64,000 bases of DNA from Pseudogulbenkiania subflava DSM 22618 (GTDB lineage: Bacteria > Pseudomonadota > Gammaproteobacteria > Burkholderiales > Chromobacteriaceae), in assembly GCF_900177275.1 (NCBI RefSeq), contig NZ_FXAG01000004.1, positions 124,001 through 188,000 of the forward strand, written 5' to 3'. The translations under genes and the position numbers were made by a program. Each line of letters begins with the position of its first letter. The stretch's first letter is position 1. Shown piece by piece: positions 26,918-34,448 of the stretch. The notes beneath the pieces were generated by a model. It was not told the DNA's origin, did no database searches, and worked only from the letters and a program-made list of their open reading frames with translations.

Positions 26918-27963
26918 TCGACCACTTCCTCGGGGAACAGCTGCAGGTCGATCTCGCCGGCGTCGGCCAGCGCCTTGACCTGCGCCATGATCTCGCGCCG
27001 CACCTCTTCGACGCGGCTTTTCGGCACCGGGCCGGAGCGGCGCATCATGTCCTCGAAGCTCTGCGCCTGGCGGCGCGGCATGGTCTGCACGATAGCCTCG
27101 CGCACCGCCGGCTCGGCGCCCTTGAGCGCGATCGCCCACTGCTCCAGCGCCACCTCCTCGGCGATGCGCATCAGCACCGTCTCGGTCTGGCGCGACAGCA
27201 CGAAGAAGTCGTACATGCGCGCCTCGATCTCGCCGACGATGTCCGGGTCGTGCGCGCGCAAGAGTTCGATCATGCGGGCGCGGTCGCCCGGCAGGCGGTT
27301 GATGATGTCGGCGGTCTGCTGCATGCCTTCCACCGCCGTGCTCTGCGTGTGCAGGCTTTCCAGGCAGCGGTTGACCAGCTCCTCCAACTCGAGCAGGAGG
27401 TCGCGGTCGACGTCCTTGAGACGGGCGATGTTGACCAGCACGCGGTCGCGGTTTTCTTCCGGCAGCACCTCCACCACCTGGCCCGCCAGCGCCGGCGGCA
27501 GGAAGGCGAGGAACACCGCCTGCATGCGCACGTGCTCGCTGGCGATGCGGTCCGCCAGCCACTGCGGCGAGACCCACTGCAGGCGCGCCATCTTGGGACG
27601 GATGGCGTCGCCGTAGATGTTGTCGAGTACGCTGTTGGCGATGTCGCTGCCCAGCGCCAGGTCGAGCGAGCGCTTGAGGAAGGAGCGGCTGGCGCCGTGC
27701 ACCCCGCTCTGCTCGCGGTATTCGTCGAAGAATTTCTGGATCGCGCCCTTGACCGCGTCCACCTTGATGCCGCTCAGGCCCGACATCTCCTGGGTGACCG
27801 CCAGCAGCTCCTCGCGCGACAGACAGCGCAGCACGCCGGCGGCCGGCTCCTCGCCCATGCACAACAGCAGGATGGCAGCCTGCTGCACCGGGGTCATCGC
27901 GGCGGGATCGGCCGGCAGGTTGGCCGAAGCGGCGCTCGCGCCGGGCTTACTGGTTTCTTCCAT
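26914..27963 (-). CDS. fliG: Flagellar motor switch protein FliG
   Basis: A 349-residue protein with an N-terminal FliF-binding domain (AAILLLCMGEEPAAGVLRCLS), a middle EHPQ-type region (PKMARLQWVSPQWLADRIASEH) and a C-terminal torque domain (about 250-335, MYDFFVLSRQTETVLMRI). It transmits stator force to the rotor. It overlaps fliF by 17 bases. The length is as expected. Confidence 0.94.
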   Translation of the reverse strand: MEETSKPGASAASANLPADPAAMTPVQQAAILLLCMGEEPAAGVLRCLSREELLAVTQEMSGLSGIKVDAVKGAIQKFFDEYREQSGVHGASRSFLKRSLDLALGSDIANSVLDNIYGDAIRPKMARLQWVSPQWLADRIASEHVRMQAVFLAFLPPALAGQVVEVLPEENRDRVLVNIARLKDVDRDLLLELEELVNRCLESLHTQSTAVEGMQQTADIINRLPGDRARMIELLRAHDPDIVGEIEARMYDFFVLSRQTETVLMRIAEEVALEQWAIALKGAEPAVREAIVQTMPRRQAQSFEDMMRRSGPVPKSRVEEVRREIMAQVKALADAGEIDLQLFPEEVVE

Positions 27964-29641
27964 CTTTCTGCACCCACTGTTTCACCACCTCGGCCACACG
28001 CTCCGGTTCCTTGGCGGCCAGACCCTTGAGATGGTCGACCAGCACGTCCACCGACGAACCCGCCGGCGGCAAATCGTAGTTCTCCAGCAGCGGCATCACC
28101 GGGCTCGCGCCGGTGGGCTGCCCCTCCGGCAACGCCAGCGGACGGCCCTGCGGCACGGTGCCGGCCGGCTGCTCGTCCGGCTCCAGCAGCAGCGGTTCCG
28201 GTTGGCCATCGGTCGCCAGCGGCACCAGCGCCCCGGCGGCGGCCGGCCGGCTCGCCCACTGGCGCAGGATCTTCAACAGCGGACGCGCGATCAGCAGGTA
28301 GCCCAGCAGGGCCGCCATGCCGTAGGCCAGCCAGCTGGCGCCGTCGAGCAGGGTGTCGCGCTGCTGCCACCACGGCTCCAGTGCCACCTGGCCGGGGAAG
28401 TTCATCGCCGTCACCGCCAGCGCATCGCCGCGCTCGGCCTTGATACCCAGGCCGTTGCGCAGCACCTTGTCGACGTTGGCGAGCTGCTCCGCCTGCCAGC
28501 CGCCCTTGGCCGGCGCGGCGGCCTGGTTCAGCACCACCGCCACCGACAGCCGTGCCAGCCGACCGCGCGCATGCTTGATCTGCATGATGCTGCGGTCGTA
28601 GGCGTACTGGCGCGTCACAGCGTTCTTGCTGTTGCCGCCGACGCTCTCCTGCGCCGGCGCCGAGGAATCGGTATTGATCGGACGGTTGCTGAGCGAACCG
28701 GGAATGCCCAGCGCCAGCTTGTCGTTGGATTTTTCCTCGCGCGACGCCTCGTTGGTGATCTTGGGCGCCTCGCCGTACTTCTCGCGCGTCTCCTCGACGC
28801 GGTCGTTGTCCACCTCGGCGGTGATGCTGACCTTGAAGTTGTCGGCGCCGACCACCGGGGTCAGCAGCGCGCGCACGTTCTCCAGCGCCTCCTCGCGGTA
28901 ACGCTTGGCGGCGTCGCTCTCGGCGGCGGGCTGGCCGCCTTCGGCCAACTCGATGCGCGACGACAGCAGGTTGCCGGCCTGGTCCACCAGCGTCACCTTG
29001 GCCGGGTTCAGGCTCGACACGCTACCTGCCACCAGGTTGACCACGGCGGCGATCTGCTCGTTGGAGAGCTGTCGCCCCGGCTTCAGCGTCACCACCACCG
29101 AGGCCGAGCCCTTGTCCTCGCCCGCCGTGACGAAGGACGAGGAGCGCGGCAGCGACAGGTGCACGCGCGCGCCCTGCACCGGCTCCAGCGCCAGGATGCT
29201 CTGGGTCAGTTCGCCCTCCAGGCCGCGGCGGAAACGCACGTCCTGCACGAACTGGCTGACGCCGAGCGGATCGTTCTTGTCCAACAGTTCCAGCCCGGCC
29301 GGCAGCTGCGCCACCACGCCCTTGGCGGCGAGCGCCATGCGCACACGACCCAGATCGGCGTCCGGCACCAGCACCTGGCCGGTCTGCGGGTGAATGCGGT
29401 AGGGAATCTTCTCGGCGTCGAGCACCGCCATCATGTCGGCGGCGACCACCTTTTCCTGGGCGCCGAACACCGGCTTGTAGCGGGCATCGTCGCGCCACAG
29501 CCAGAACGTCACCGCCAGCGTCAGGCCGATGGCCAGCACCAGCAGCGGCAACAGGGTACGGACGGCGGCGGCGGGCATGGCCGGGCGGCGGGCGGCGAGG
29601 CCGCGCCACGAGGCCAGGCCGGAACGGAGTTGAGCTATCAC
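27947..29641 (-). CDS. fliF: MS-ring protein FliF
   Basis: A 564-residue protein with an N-terminal membrane helix (about 27-49), ring-building motifs (VRMALAAKGV, LGVSQFVQDVRFRRGLEGEL, ALEPVQGARVHLSLPRSSSF), and a second membrane helix at about 445-463. The C-terminal cytoplasmic tail binds FliG. It forms the inner-membrane MS ring that starts assembly. It follows fliE by 14 bases. Confidence 0.95.
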   Translation of the reverse strand: MIAQLRSGLASWRGLAARRPAMPAAAVRTLLPLLVLAIGLTLAVTFWLWRDDARYKPVFGAQEKVVAADMMAVLDAEKIPYRIHPQTGQVLVPDADLGRVRMALAAKGVVAQLPAGLELLDKNDPLGVSQFVQDVRFRRGLEGELTQSILALEPVQGARVHLSLPRSSSFVTAGEDKGSASVVVTLKPGRQLSNEQIAAVVNLVAGSVSSLNPAKVTLVDQAGNLLSSRIELAEGGQPAAESDAAKRYREEALENVRALLTPVVGADNFKVSITAEVDNDRVEETREKYGEAPKITNEASREEKSNDKLALGIPGSLSNRPINTDSSAPAQESVGGNSKNAVTRQYAYDRSIMQIKHARGRLARLSVAVVLNQAAAPAKGGWQAEQLANVDKVLRNGLGIKAERGDALAVTAMNFPGQVALEPWWQQRDTLLDGASWLAYGMAALLGYLLIARPLLKILRQWASRPAAAGALVPLATDGQPEPLLLEPDEQPAGTVPQGRPLALPEGQPTGASPVMPLLENYDLPPAGSSVDVLVDHLKGLAAKEPERVAEVVKQWVQKDGRNQ

Positions 29642-29655
29642 GTCGGACCTGCGCT

Positions 29656-29997
29656 TCAGATGGGCATCTTGATCAGGTCGTCGACGGCGCCGACTACCTT
29701 GTTACGGATCTGCATCAGCATCGAGAACGACAGGCTGGCTTCCTGGCTCAGCATCATCGCCCCGACCAGGTCGTCGCTCTTGCCGCTGTCCACCTCGGCC
29801 ATCTTGTCGTTGGCGGCGCGGGTCTGGGCGTCGACCTCGCGCACCGCCCCCTGCATCGCCTGCGAAAAGCTCGACGCCGCCGGCGCGGCGTCAAGTCCGG
29901 CCGGCTCGGCGGCGGCCGCCACCTTGGTCAGCCCCGACATATCGCGGAGCAGTTGCGTCTGGTCGGCGTTGATCATCACGCCCAGGGATGGAGTCAT
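29656..29997 (-). CDS. fliE: Hook-basal body adapter FliE
   Basis: A 113-residue protein with the C-terminal FliE signature (FSQAMQGAVREVDAQTRAANDKM, then LSFSMLMQIRNKVVGAVDDLIKMPI). FliE connects the MS ring to the rod. AAGGA lies about eight bases before the ATG. It is the first gene of the minus-strand fli run and diverges from fliM; the region between carries two operator-like palindromes. Confidence 0.95.
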   Translation of the reverse strand: MTPSLGVMINADQTQLLRDMSGLTKVAAAAEPAGLDAAPAASSFSQAMQGAVREVDAQTRAANDKMAEVDSGKSDDLVGAMMLSQEASLSFSMLMQIRNKVVGAVDDLIKMPI

Positions 29998-30122
29998 GCG
30001 AAATTCCTTGCGGTACAGGGCCGTTGGCAGGGCCGGAACGGGCGGAGCCGAATCCGTATCTTCCCCAGCCTATCCTTGGCAAATTTCCGGGCAGTTTAAA
30101 CTTTTACTTACTGATAAGCGCC

Positions 30123-30156
30123 GTGAATTTTCACAAGCGCTTGTGTGAATTTTCAC
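30123..30156. promoter_or_regulatory. Tandem GTGA-N4-TCAC operators between fliE and fliM
   Basis: Two identical 12-bp boxes GTGAATTTTCAC (30123-30134 and 30145-30156) have centres 22 bp apart, about two helical turns, with AAGCGCTT between them. They lie 126-159 bases before fliE and 97-130 bases before fliM, well placed to control both divergent operons. The factor is unknown. Confidence 0.65.
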
Positions 30157-30252
30157 CTCTCAGTGCCACGGCCATTCAGTAAGATGCGCGATCATTTGTC
30201 CCGCTGCGGCTCGCCCGCCGCAGGCCGGCCCCGCAACCCGAACAGACCTGCC

Positions 30253-31128
30253 ATGCCCAAGTCCAGAATCCTTCCTCCCGCCGACGGAGCCCGCTTAGCG
30301 GCGCTGGACCCGACCACGCTGGGACGCCCCTTCCATCTGCTGCCGGTGTTCCTGCGGCTGGTGGAACAGGAACTGGCCGACTTCGTCGCACACGAGCTCA
30401 ACGCCCGTTACCGCGCCCAGTTCCAGTTCAAGGGCGTGCAGGCCGGCCAGGCCGACCTCGACCCGGAGCGCCGCACCTGGCACCGCCTCGACGGCGCCGG
30501 CATCGGCGTCAACGTGGCGCGCCCGCTGCTGCTGCGCATCCTCGACTACCGCTACGGCGGACGCACCAGCCCGGCGTTGCCCGCCTCCCAGCCGCCGCGC
30601 GAAACCGAAACCGAACGACGCCTGGCGCGCATGCTGGGCGAGCGCCTCACCGCGCGCCTGGTGCAGGCGGTGTGGCGCCTGGCCAAGAGCGGCATGCCAA
30701 CGCACAAGACTGACCCGGCGGTGGAGACCCTGCCCTTCCCCCCCGGCGAAACGCCAGCCTGGCACATGCAGCTGACGCTGGGCGAAGCCGGCAGCGGCGG
30801 CACGAGCCAGATCGGCCTGGCGCTGGACGCGGCGGTGTTCGCCCAGGTGCTGCGCCAGCTGTCGCGGCAGGCGGCGCTGCCGGGCCAGACCGCGGGCAAG
30901 GCGCTGGCGCGGCCGTTTGCCGAACAACTGTCCATCCGGCTGGCGGTCCGCCTCATGGAAAAGCGCCTGACGCTGGGTGAAATCTTCGACCTCCGGGTCG
31001 GCTCGGTGCTGCCGGTCAGCCTGCAACAGCAGGCCGACGTCTACATCGGCCGCACCCGGGTATTCACCGCCGCGGTGGCCGAAAGCCACGGCAAGCTGTG
31101 CCTGACCTCATTCGACGATGCGGAGTAA
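30253..31128 (+). CDS. fliM: Flagellar motor switch protein FliM (lateral type)
   Basis: A 291-residue protein whose last 75 residues form a SpoA/FliN-like domain (LAVRLMEKRLTLGEIFDLRVGSVLPVSLQQQADVYIGRTRVF). The middle part is divergent from ordinary FliM. The N terminus, MPKSRILPPADGARLAALDP, has no EIDALL motif, the CheY-P binding site of standard FliM. The start at 30253 matches lateral homologues in length; an upstream ATG (30145) would add an unlikely leader overlapping the operator. It is the first gene of the plus-strand fliMNPQR-flhBA operon. Confidence 0.82.
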   Translation: MPKSRILPPADGARLAALDPTTLGRPFHLLPVFLRLVEQELADFVAHELNARYRAQFQFKGVQAGQADLDPERRTWHRLDGAGIGVNVARPLLLRILDYRYGGRTSPALPASQPPRETETERRLARMLGERLTARLVQAVWRLAKSGMPTHKTDPAVETLPFPPGETPAWHMQLTLGEAGSGGTSQIGLALDAAVFAQVLRQLSRQAALPGQTAGKALARPFAEQLSIRLAVRLMEKRLTLGEIFDLRVGSVLPVSLQQQADVYIGRTRVFTAAVAESHGKLCLTSFDDAE

Positions 31129-31131
31129 GTA

Positions 31132-31491
31132 ATGGAACTGAACGACGATTTCGACCTGGACGGCATGCTGAAGGATATCGATGCCGCGCCAGTGGACCAC
31201 GCCCCCGTCAGCGCGGCGCCGGCACGCCCGGCACGCGACATGAGCCACTTCCTGCGCAAGATTCCGGTCACGCTGACGCTGGAAGTCGGCAGCGCCGACA
31301 TCTCGCTGGCCGACCTGGTGAACATCGGCCAAGGCTCGGTGCTGGAGCTCGACAAGCTGGCCGGCGAGCCGCTCGACATCAAGGTCAACGGCTCGGTGAT
31401 CGGCCGCGCCGAAGTGGTGGTGGCGGGCGACAACTACGGCCTGCGCGTGGTCGAACTCAACGACCTCGACCTCGACACCCTGGCGCCATGA
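31132..31491 (+). CDS. fliN: Flagellar motor switch protein FliN
   Basis: A 119-residue protein with an acidic N terminus and the SpoA domain (IPVTLTLEVGSADISLADLVNIGQGSVLELDKLAGEPLDIKVNG, about 45-88). Together with FliM it makes the C ring. It starts 3 bases after fliM and overlaps fliP by 4 bases. Confidence 0.94.
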   Translation: MELNDDFDLDGMLKDIDAAPVDHAPVSAAPARPARDMSHFLRKIPVTLTLEVGSADISLADLVNIGQGSVLELDKLAGEPLDIKVNGSVIGRAEVVVAGDNYGLRVVELNDLDLDTLAP

Positions 31492-32246
31492 TCCACCCGC
31501 GACACCGCCTGCCGCGCCTCGCGCTGAGCGCCGCCCTGCTGCTGGCGACGGCGCCGGCCTGGGCTGCCGACGCGCTCAAGCTGCTATCCGCCAACGCCGG
31601 CGGCACCCCGGTCGACTTCACGGTCAAGACCCAGATCCTCATCATCATGACCCTGCTCGGGCTGTTGCCCGTGCTGATGCTGATGATGACCAGCTTCACC
31701 CGCTTCGTGATCGTGCTGTCGCTGCTCAGGCAGGCGCTCGGGCTGCAGCAGGGCCTGCCCAACCGCCTGGTGACCGGCGTGGCGCTGATCCTGACCATGC
31801 TGGTCATGCGCCCGGTCGGGCTGGAAGTGTGGAACAAGGCGATGCTGCCGTTCGACCAGGACAAGATCACCATGCAGCAGGCGCTGGACGTGGCGCAGCA
31901 GCCGATCTCGCGCTTCATGCTGGCGCAGACCAGCAAGGCGGCGCTGGCGCAGGTGGCCAAGCTGTCCGGCGAGGAGAACGTGGCGCAGCCGCAAGACCAC
32001 GCCTTCGCCGTCAAGCTCGCCGCCTTCGTGCTGTCCGAACTGAAAACCGCGTTCCAGATCGGCTGCATGCTGTTCATCCCCTTCCTGGTGATCGACCTGG
32101 TGGTGTCCAGCGTGCTGATGGCGATGGGCATGATGATGCTCTCGCCGCTGGTGATCTCGCTGCCGCTCAAGCTCCTGATGTTCGTGCTGGTGGACGGCTG
32201 GTCGCTCACCGTCAACACCCTCGTCACCTCGATCCAGGCCTACTGA
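31488..32246 (+). CDS. fliP: Flagellar export gate protein FliP
   Basis: A 252-residue protein with a cleavable signal sequence (residues 7-27, APAWA) and the conserved ILIIMTLLGLLPVLMLMMTSFTRFVIVLSLLRQALG and LVIDLVVSSVLMAMGMMM regions. It forms the core of the export gate with FliQ and FliR. The ATG at 31488 overlaps the fliN stop (ATGA). No fliO lies between fliN and fliP. Confidence 0.96.
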   Translation: MIHPRHRLPRLALSAALLLATAPAWAADALKLLSANAGGTPVDFTVKTQILIIMTLLGLLPVLMLMMTSFTRFVIVLSLLRQALGLQQGLPNRLVTGVALILTMLVMRPVGLEVWNKAMLPFDQDKITMQQALDVAQQPISRFMLAQTSKAALAQVAKLSGEENVAQPQDHAFAVKLAAFVLSELKTAFQIGCMLFIPFLVIDLVVSSVLMAMGMMMLSPLVISLPLKLLMFVLVDGWSLTVNTLVTSIQAY

Positions 32247-32247
32247 C

Positions 32248-32520
32248 ATGCTCACCCCCGATATCGCGGTCGACCTCGTCAACGACAGCCTGCGCGTAGT
32301 AGTCACCCTGGTGGTGCTGCTGGTGCTGCCCAGCCTGATCGTCGGCGTCGTGGTCAGCCTGATCCAGGCCGCCACCCAGATCAACGAGCAGACGCTGTCC
32401 TTCCTGCCGCGCCTGTTGATCACGCTGGGCACCATCGCGCTCGCCGGCCACTGGATGACCGGCCTCTTGATGGACTTCTGCGTCGACATGTTCCACCGCG
32501 CCGCCACGCTGGTGGGATGA
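32248..32520 (+). CDS. fliQ: Flagellar export gate protein FliQ
   Basis: A 90-residue protein with two membrane helices (about 16-38 and 52-72) and the family pattern LPSLIVGVVVSLIQAATQINEQTLSFLPRL. It is part of the FliPQR gate and is spaced 1 base from fliP. Confidence 0.95.
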   Translation: MLTPDIAVDLVNDSLRVVVTLVVLLVLPSLIVGVVVSLIQAATQINEQTLSFLPRLLITLGTIALAGHWMTGLLMDFCVDMFHRAATLVG

Positions 32521-32533
32521 CGGTCACTCCACC

Positions 32534-33313
32534 ATGACCGGCCTGTTCGCCGACCTGATCCAGCTGCTGCCGGCCCTGTGGTGGCCGTTCTGCCGCTTCC
32601 TCGCCGCCCTCGCCGTCGCCCCGCTCACCGGCGAGGGCATGACGCCGGCGCGCGTGCGCGTCGGTGCCGCGCTGGCGCTGGCGGTGGCGTCGCTGCCGGC
32701 GCTGCGCGGCATGCCGGCGATCGACCCGTTCTCGCTGTACGGCATCGCCGTCGCCGTCGAGCAGGCCATCATCGGCCTGATCTTCGGCCTGGCGTTCCAG
32801 CTGGTGATGGCGGTGCTGTCGCTGCTGGGCTTCCTGGTGTCGTCGCAGATGGGGCTGTCGATGGCGGTGATGAACGACCCCGGCAACGGCAACTCCTCCG
32901 ACGTCGTCTCCACCCTGCTCTACCTCTTGGGCGCCATGGTGTTCTTCGCCGTGGACGGCCACCTGGTGCTGATCCAGGTGGTGTACACCAGCTTCAAGGC
33001 CTGGCCGGTCGGCAGCGGCATCGACGCCCTGTCGCTGCAGACGCTGGCCAACAGCGTGGGCTGGGTGCTGGCGGCGGCCATCCTGCTGGCGCTGCCGGCG
33101 GTGTTCGCCACCTTCGTGGTGCAAATCGGCTTCGGCCTGATCAACCGCGTCGCCCCCGCCCTCAACCTGTTCTCGCTGGGCTTCCCGGTGGTGACGCTGT
33201 TCGGGCTCGGCACCCTGGGGCTGATCGTGCGCTTCGTGCCGGAGCAGTACCTGCGCCTCTCCGGACAGCTGTTGCAGATGCTCGACGGCATGCTGGGACA
33301 CGGCCATGGCTGA
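32534..33313 (+). CDS. fliR: Flagellar export gate protein FliR
   Basis: A 259-residue, strongly hydrophobic protein with several membrane helices and the conserved RVRVGAALALAVASLPAL and GLSMAVMNDPGNGNSSDVVSTLLYLLG segments. It completes the FliPQR gate. Its end overlaps the flhB start by 8 bases. Confidence 0.94.
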   Translation: MTGLFADLIQLLPALWWPFCRFLAALAVAPLTGEGMTPARVRVGAALALAVASLPALRGMPAIDPFSLYGIAVAVEQAIIGLIFGLAFQLVMAVLSLLGFLVSSQMGLSMAVMNDPGNGNSSDVVSTLLYLLGAMVFFAVDGHLVLIQVVYTSFKAWPVGSGIDALSLQTLANSVGWVLAAAILLALPAVFATFVVQIGFGLINRVAPALNLFSLGFPVVTLFGLGTLGLIVRFVPEQYLRLSGQLLQMLDGMLGHGHG

Positions 33314-34448
33314 GATGCGCGGCGGCGACAAGACCGAAAAGGCCACTCCCCACAAACTGCGCCAGGCGCGCCAGCAGGGCCAGGTGGCGCGCTCGCGCGA
33401 CATGGCGAGCGCCATCGGCCTGCTCGTCGCGCTCAAGCTCGCCTTCCTGTCGATGCCGGGCTGGCTCGACGACTTCCGCCGCCTGTTCGCGCTGTCGTTC
33501 GCCACGCTGTCGGGCCAGGGCGCCTTGGGCAACACCTGGTCGATGCTGTTCTCCGGCACGCTGACGCTGCTCGTCAAGATGATCCTGCCGCTCGCGGTGA
33601 TTCCGCTGCTGGTGGCGACGGTGTCGCTCTTCCCCGGCGGCTGGGTATTCGCCACCCGCCACTTCCAGCCGCGCCTCGACCGCCTCAACCCGCTGTCTCA
33701 CTTCGGCCGCATCGCCTCGCCGCAGCACGCCAGCGACATCGCCAAGTCCATCGTCAAGGCGCTGGTGCTGGGCGCGGTGCTGTACCACGTCAGCCGCGGC
33801 GCGGCGCAGGATTTCTTCGCGCTGCAGGGCGTGCCGCTCGACGAGGCGCTGAGCCGCGCCGCCAGCCTGCTGATGGACGCGCTGCTGGCGCTGACCGCGG
33901 TGTTCATCGCCTTCGCGCTGATCGACCTGCCGCTGCAGACCCTGCTGTTCCTGCGCCAGCAGCGCATGAGCAAGCAGGAGATCAAGGACGAGTACAAGAG
34001 CACCGAGGGCCGCCCCGAGATCAAGCAGCGCGTGCGCCAGCTGCAACTGCAACTGGCGCAGCGCGGCGTGCGCAAGTCGGTGCCGACCGCCGACGTGGTG
34101 ATCGTCAACCCGAGCCACTACGCGGTGGCCCTCAAATACGACGAAGACCGCGCCGAGGCGCCGTTCATCATCGCCAAGGGCATCGACGAGATGGCGCTCT
34201 ACATCCGCCAGGTGGCGGCCGAGCACGCGGTGGAGGTCTTGCCGATCCCGCCCCTGGCGCGTGCCGTCTACCACACCACCCAGGTCAACCAGCAGATTCC
34301 CGCCCCGCTCTACCGGGCGGTGGCGCAGGTGCTGACCTATGTCCTGCAACTGAAGGCGTTCCGCGCGGGATCGCGGCATAGCCGGCCGGAATTGCCGTCC
34401 GAGCTGCCCGTCCCGCACGAGTTGGCCGAACCCCGAAATCCAGCATGA
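33306..34448 (+). CDS. flhB: Export specificity-switch protein FlhB
   Basis: A 380-residue protein with the typical N terminus (GGDKTEKATPHKLRQARQQGQVARS, residues 5-29), four membrane helices and a cytosolic domain with the autocleavage site NPSHYAV (about residue 265) where most FlhB proteins have NPTH. Cleavage there switches export from hook to filament subunits under FliK control. It overlaps flhA by 4 bases. Confidence 0.95.
   Translation: MAEMRGGDKTEKATPHKLRQARQQGQVARSRDMASAIGLLVALKLAFLSMPGWLDDFRRLFALSFATLSGQGALGNTWSMLFSGTLTLLVKMILPLAVIPLLVATVSLFPGGWVFATRHFQPRLDRLNPLSHFGRIASPQHASDIAKSIVKALVLGAVLYHVSRGAAQDFFALQGVPLDEALSRAASLLMDALLALTAVFIAFALIDLPLQTLLFLRQQRMSKQEIKDEYKSTEGRPEIKQRVRQLQLQLAQRGVRKSVPTADVVIVNPSHYAVALKYDEDRAEAPFIIAKGIDEMALYIRQVAAEHAVEVLPIPPLARAVYHTTQVNQQIPAPLYRAVAQVLTYVLQLKAFRAGSRHSRPELPSELPVPHELAEPRNPA

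Noticed and set aside
30123-30156. Classical CRP (TGTGA-N6-TCACA) or FNR sites
   Set aside because: The half-sites fit GTGA/TCAC, but the spacing is four bases instead of six in all four copies.
30157-30252. Sigma-54 promoter near TGGCAC upstream of fliE
   Set aside because: TGGCAC is present on the minus strand, but the -12 GC is missing at the right distance (TG instead of GC).
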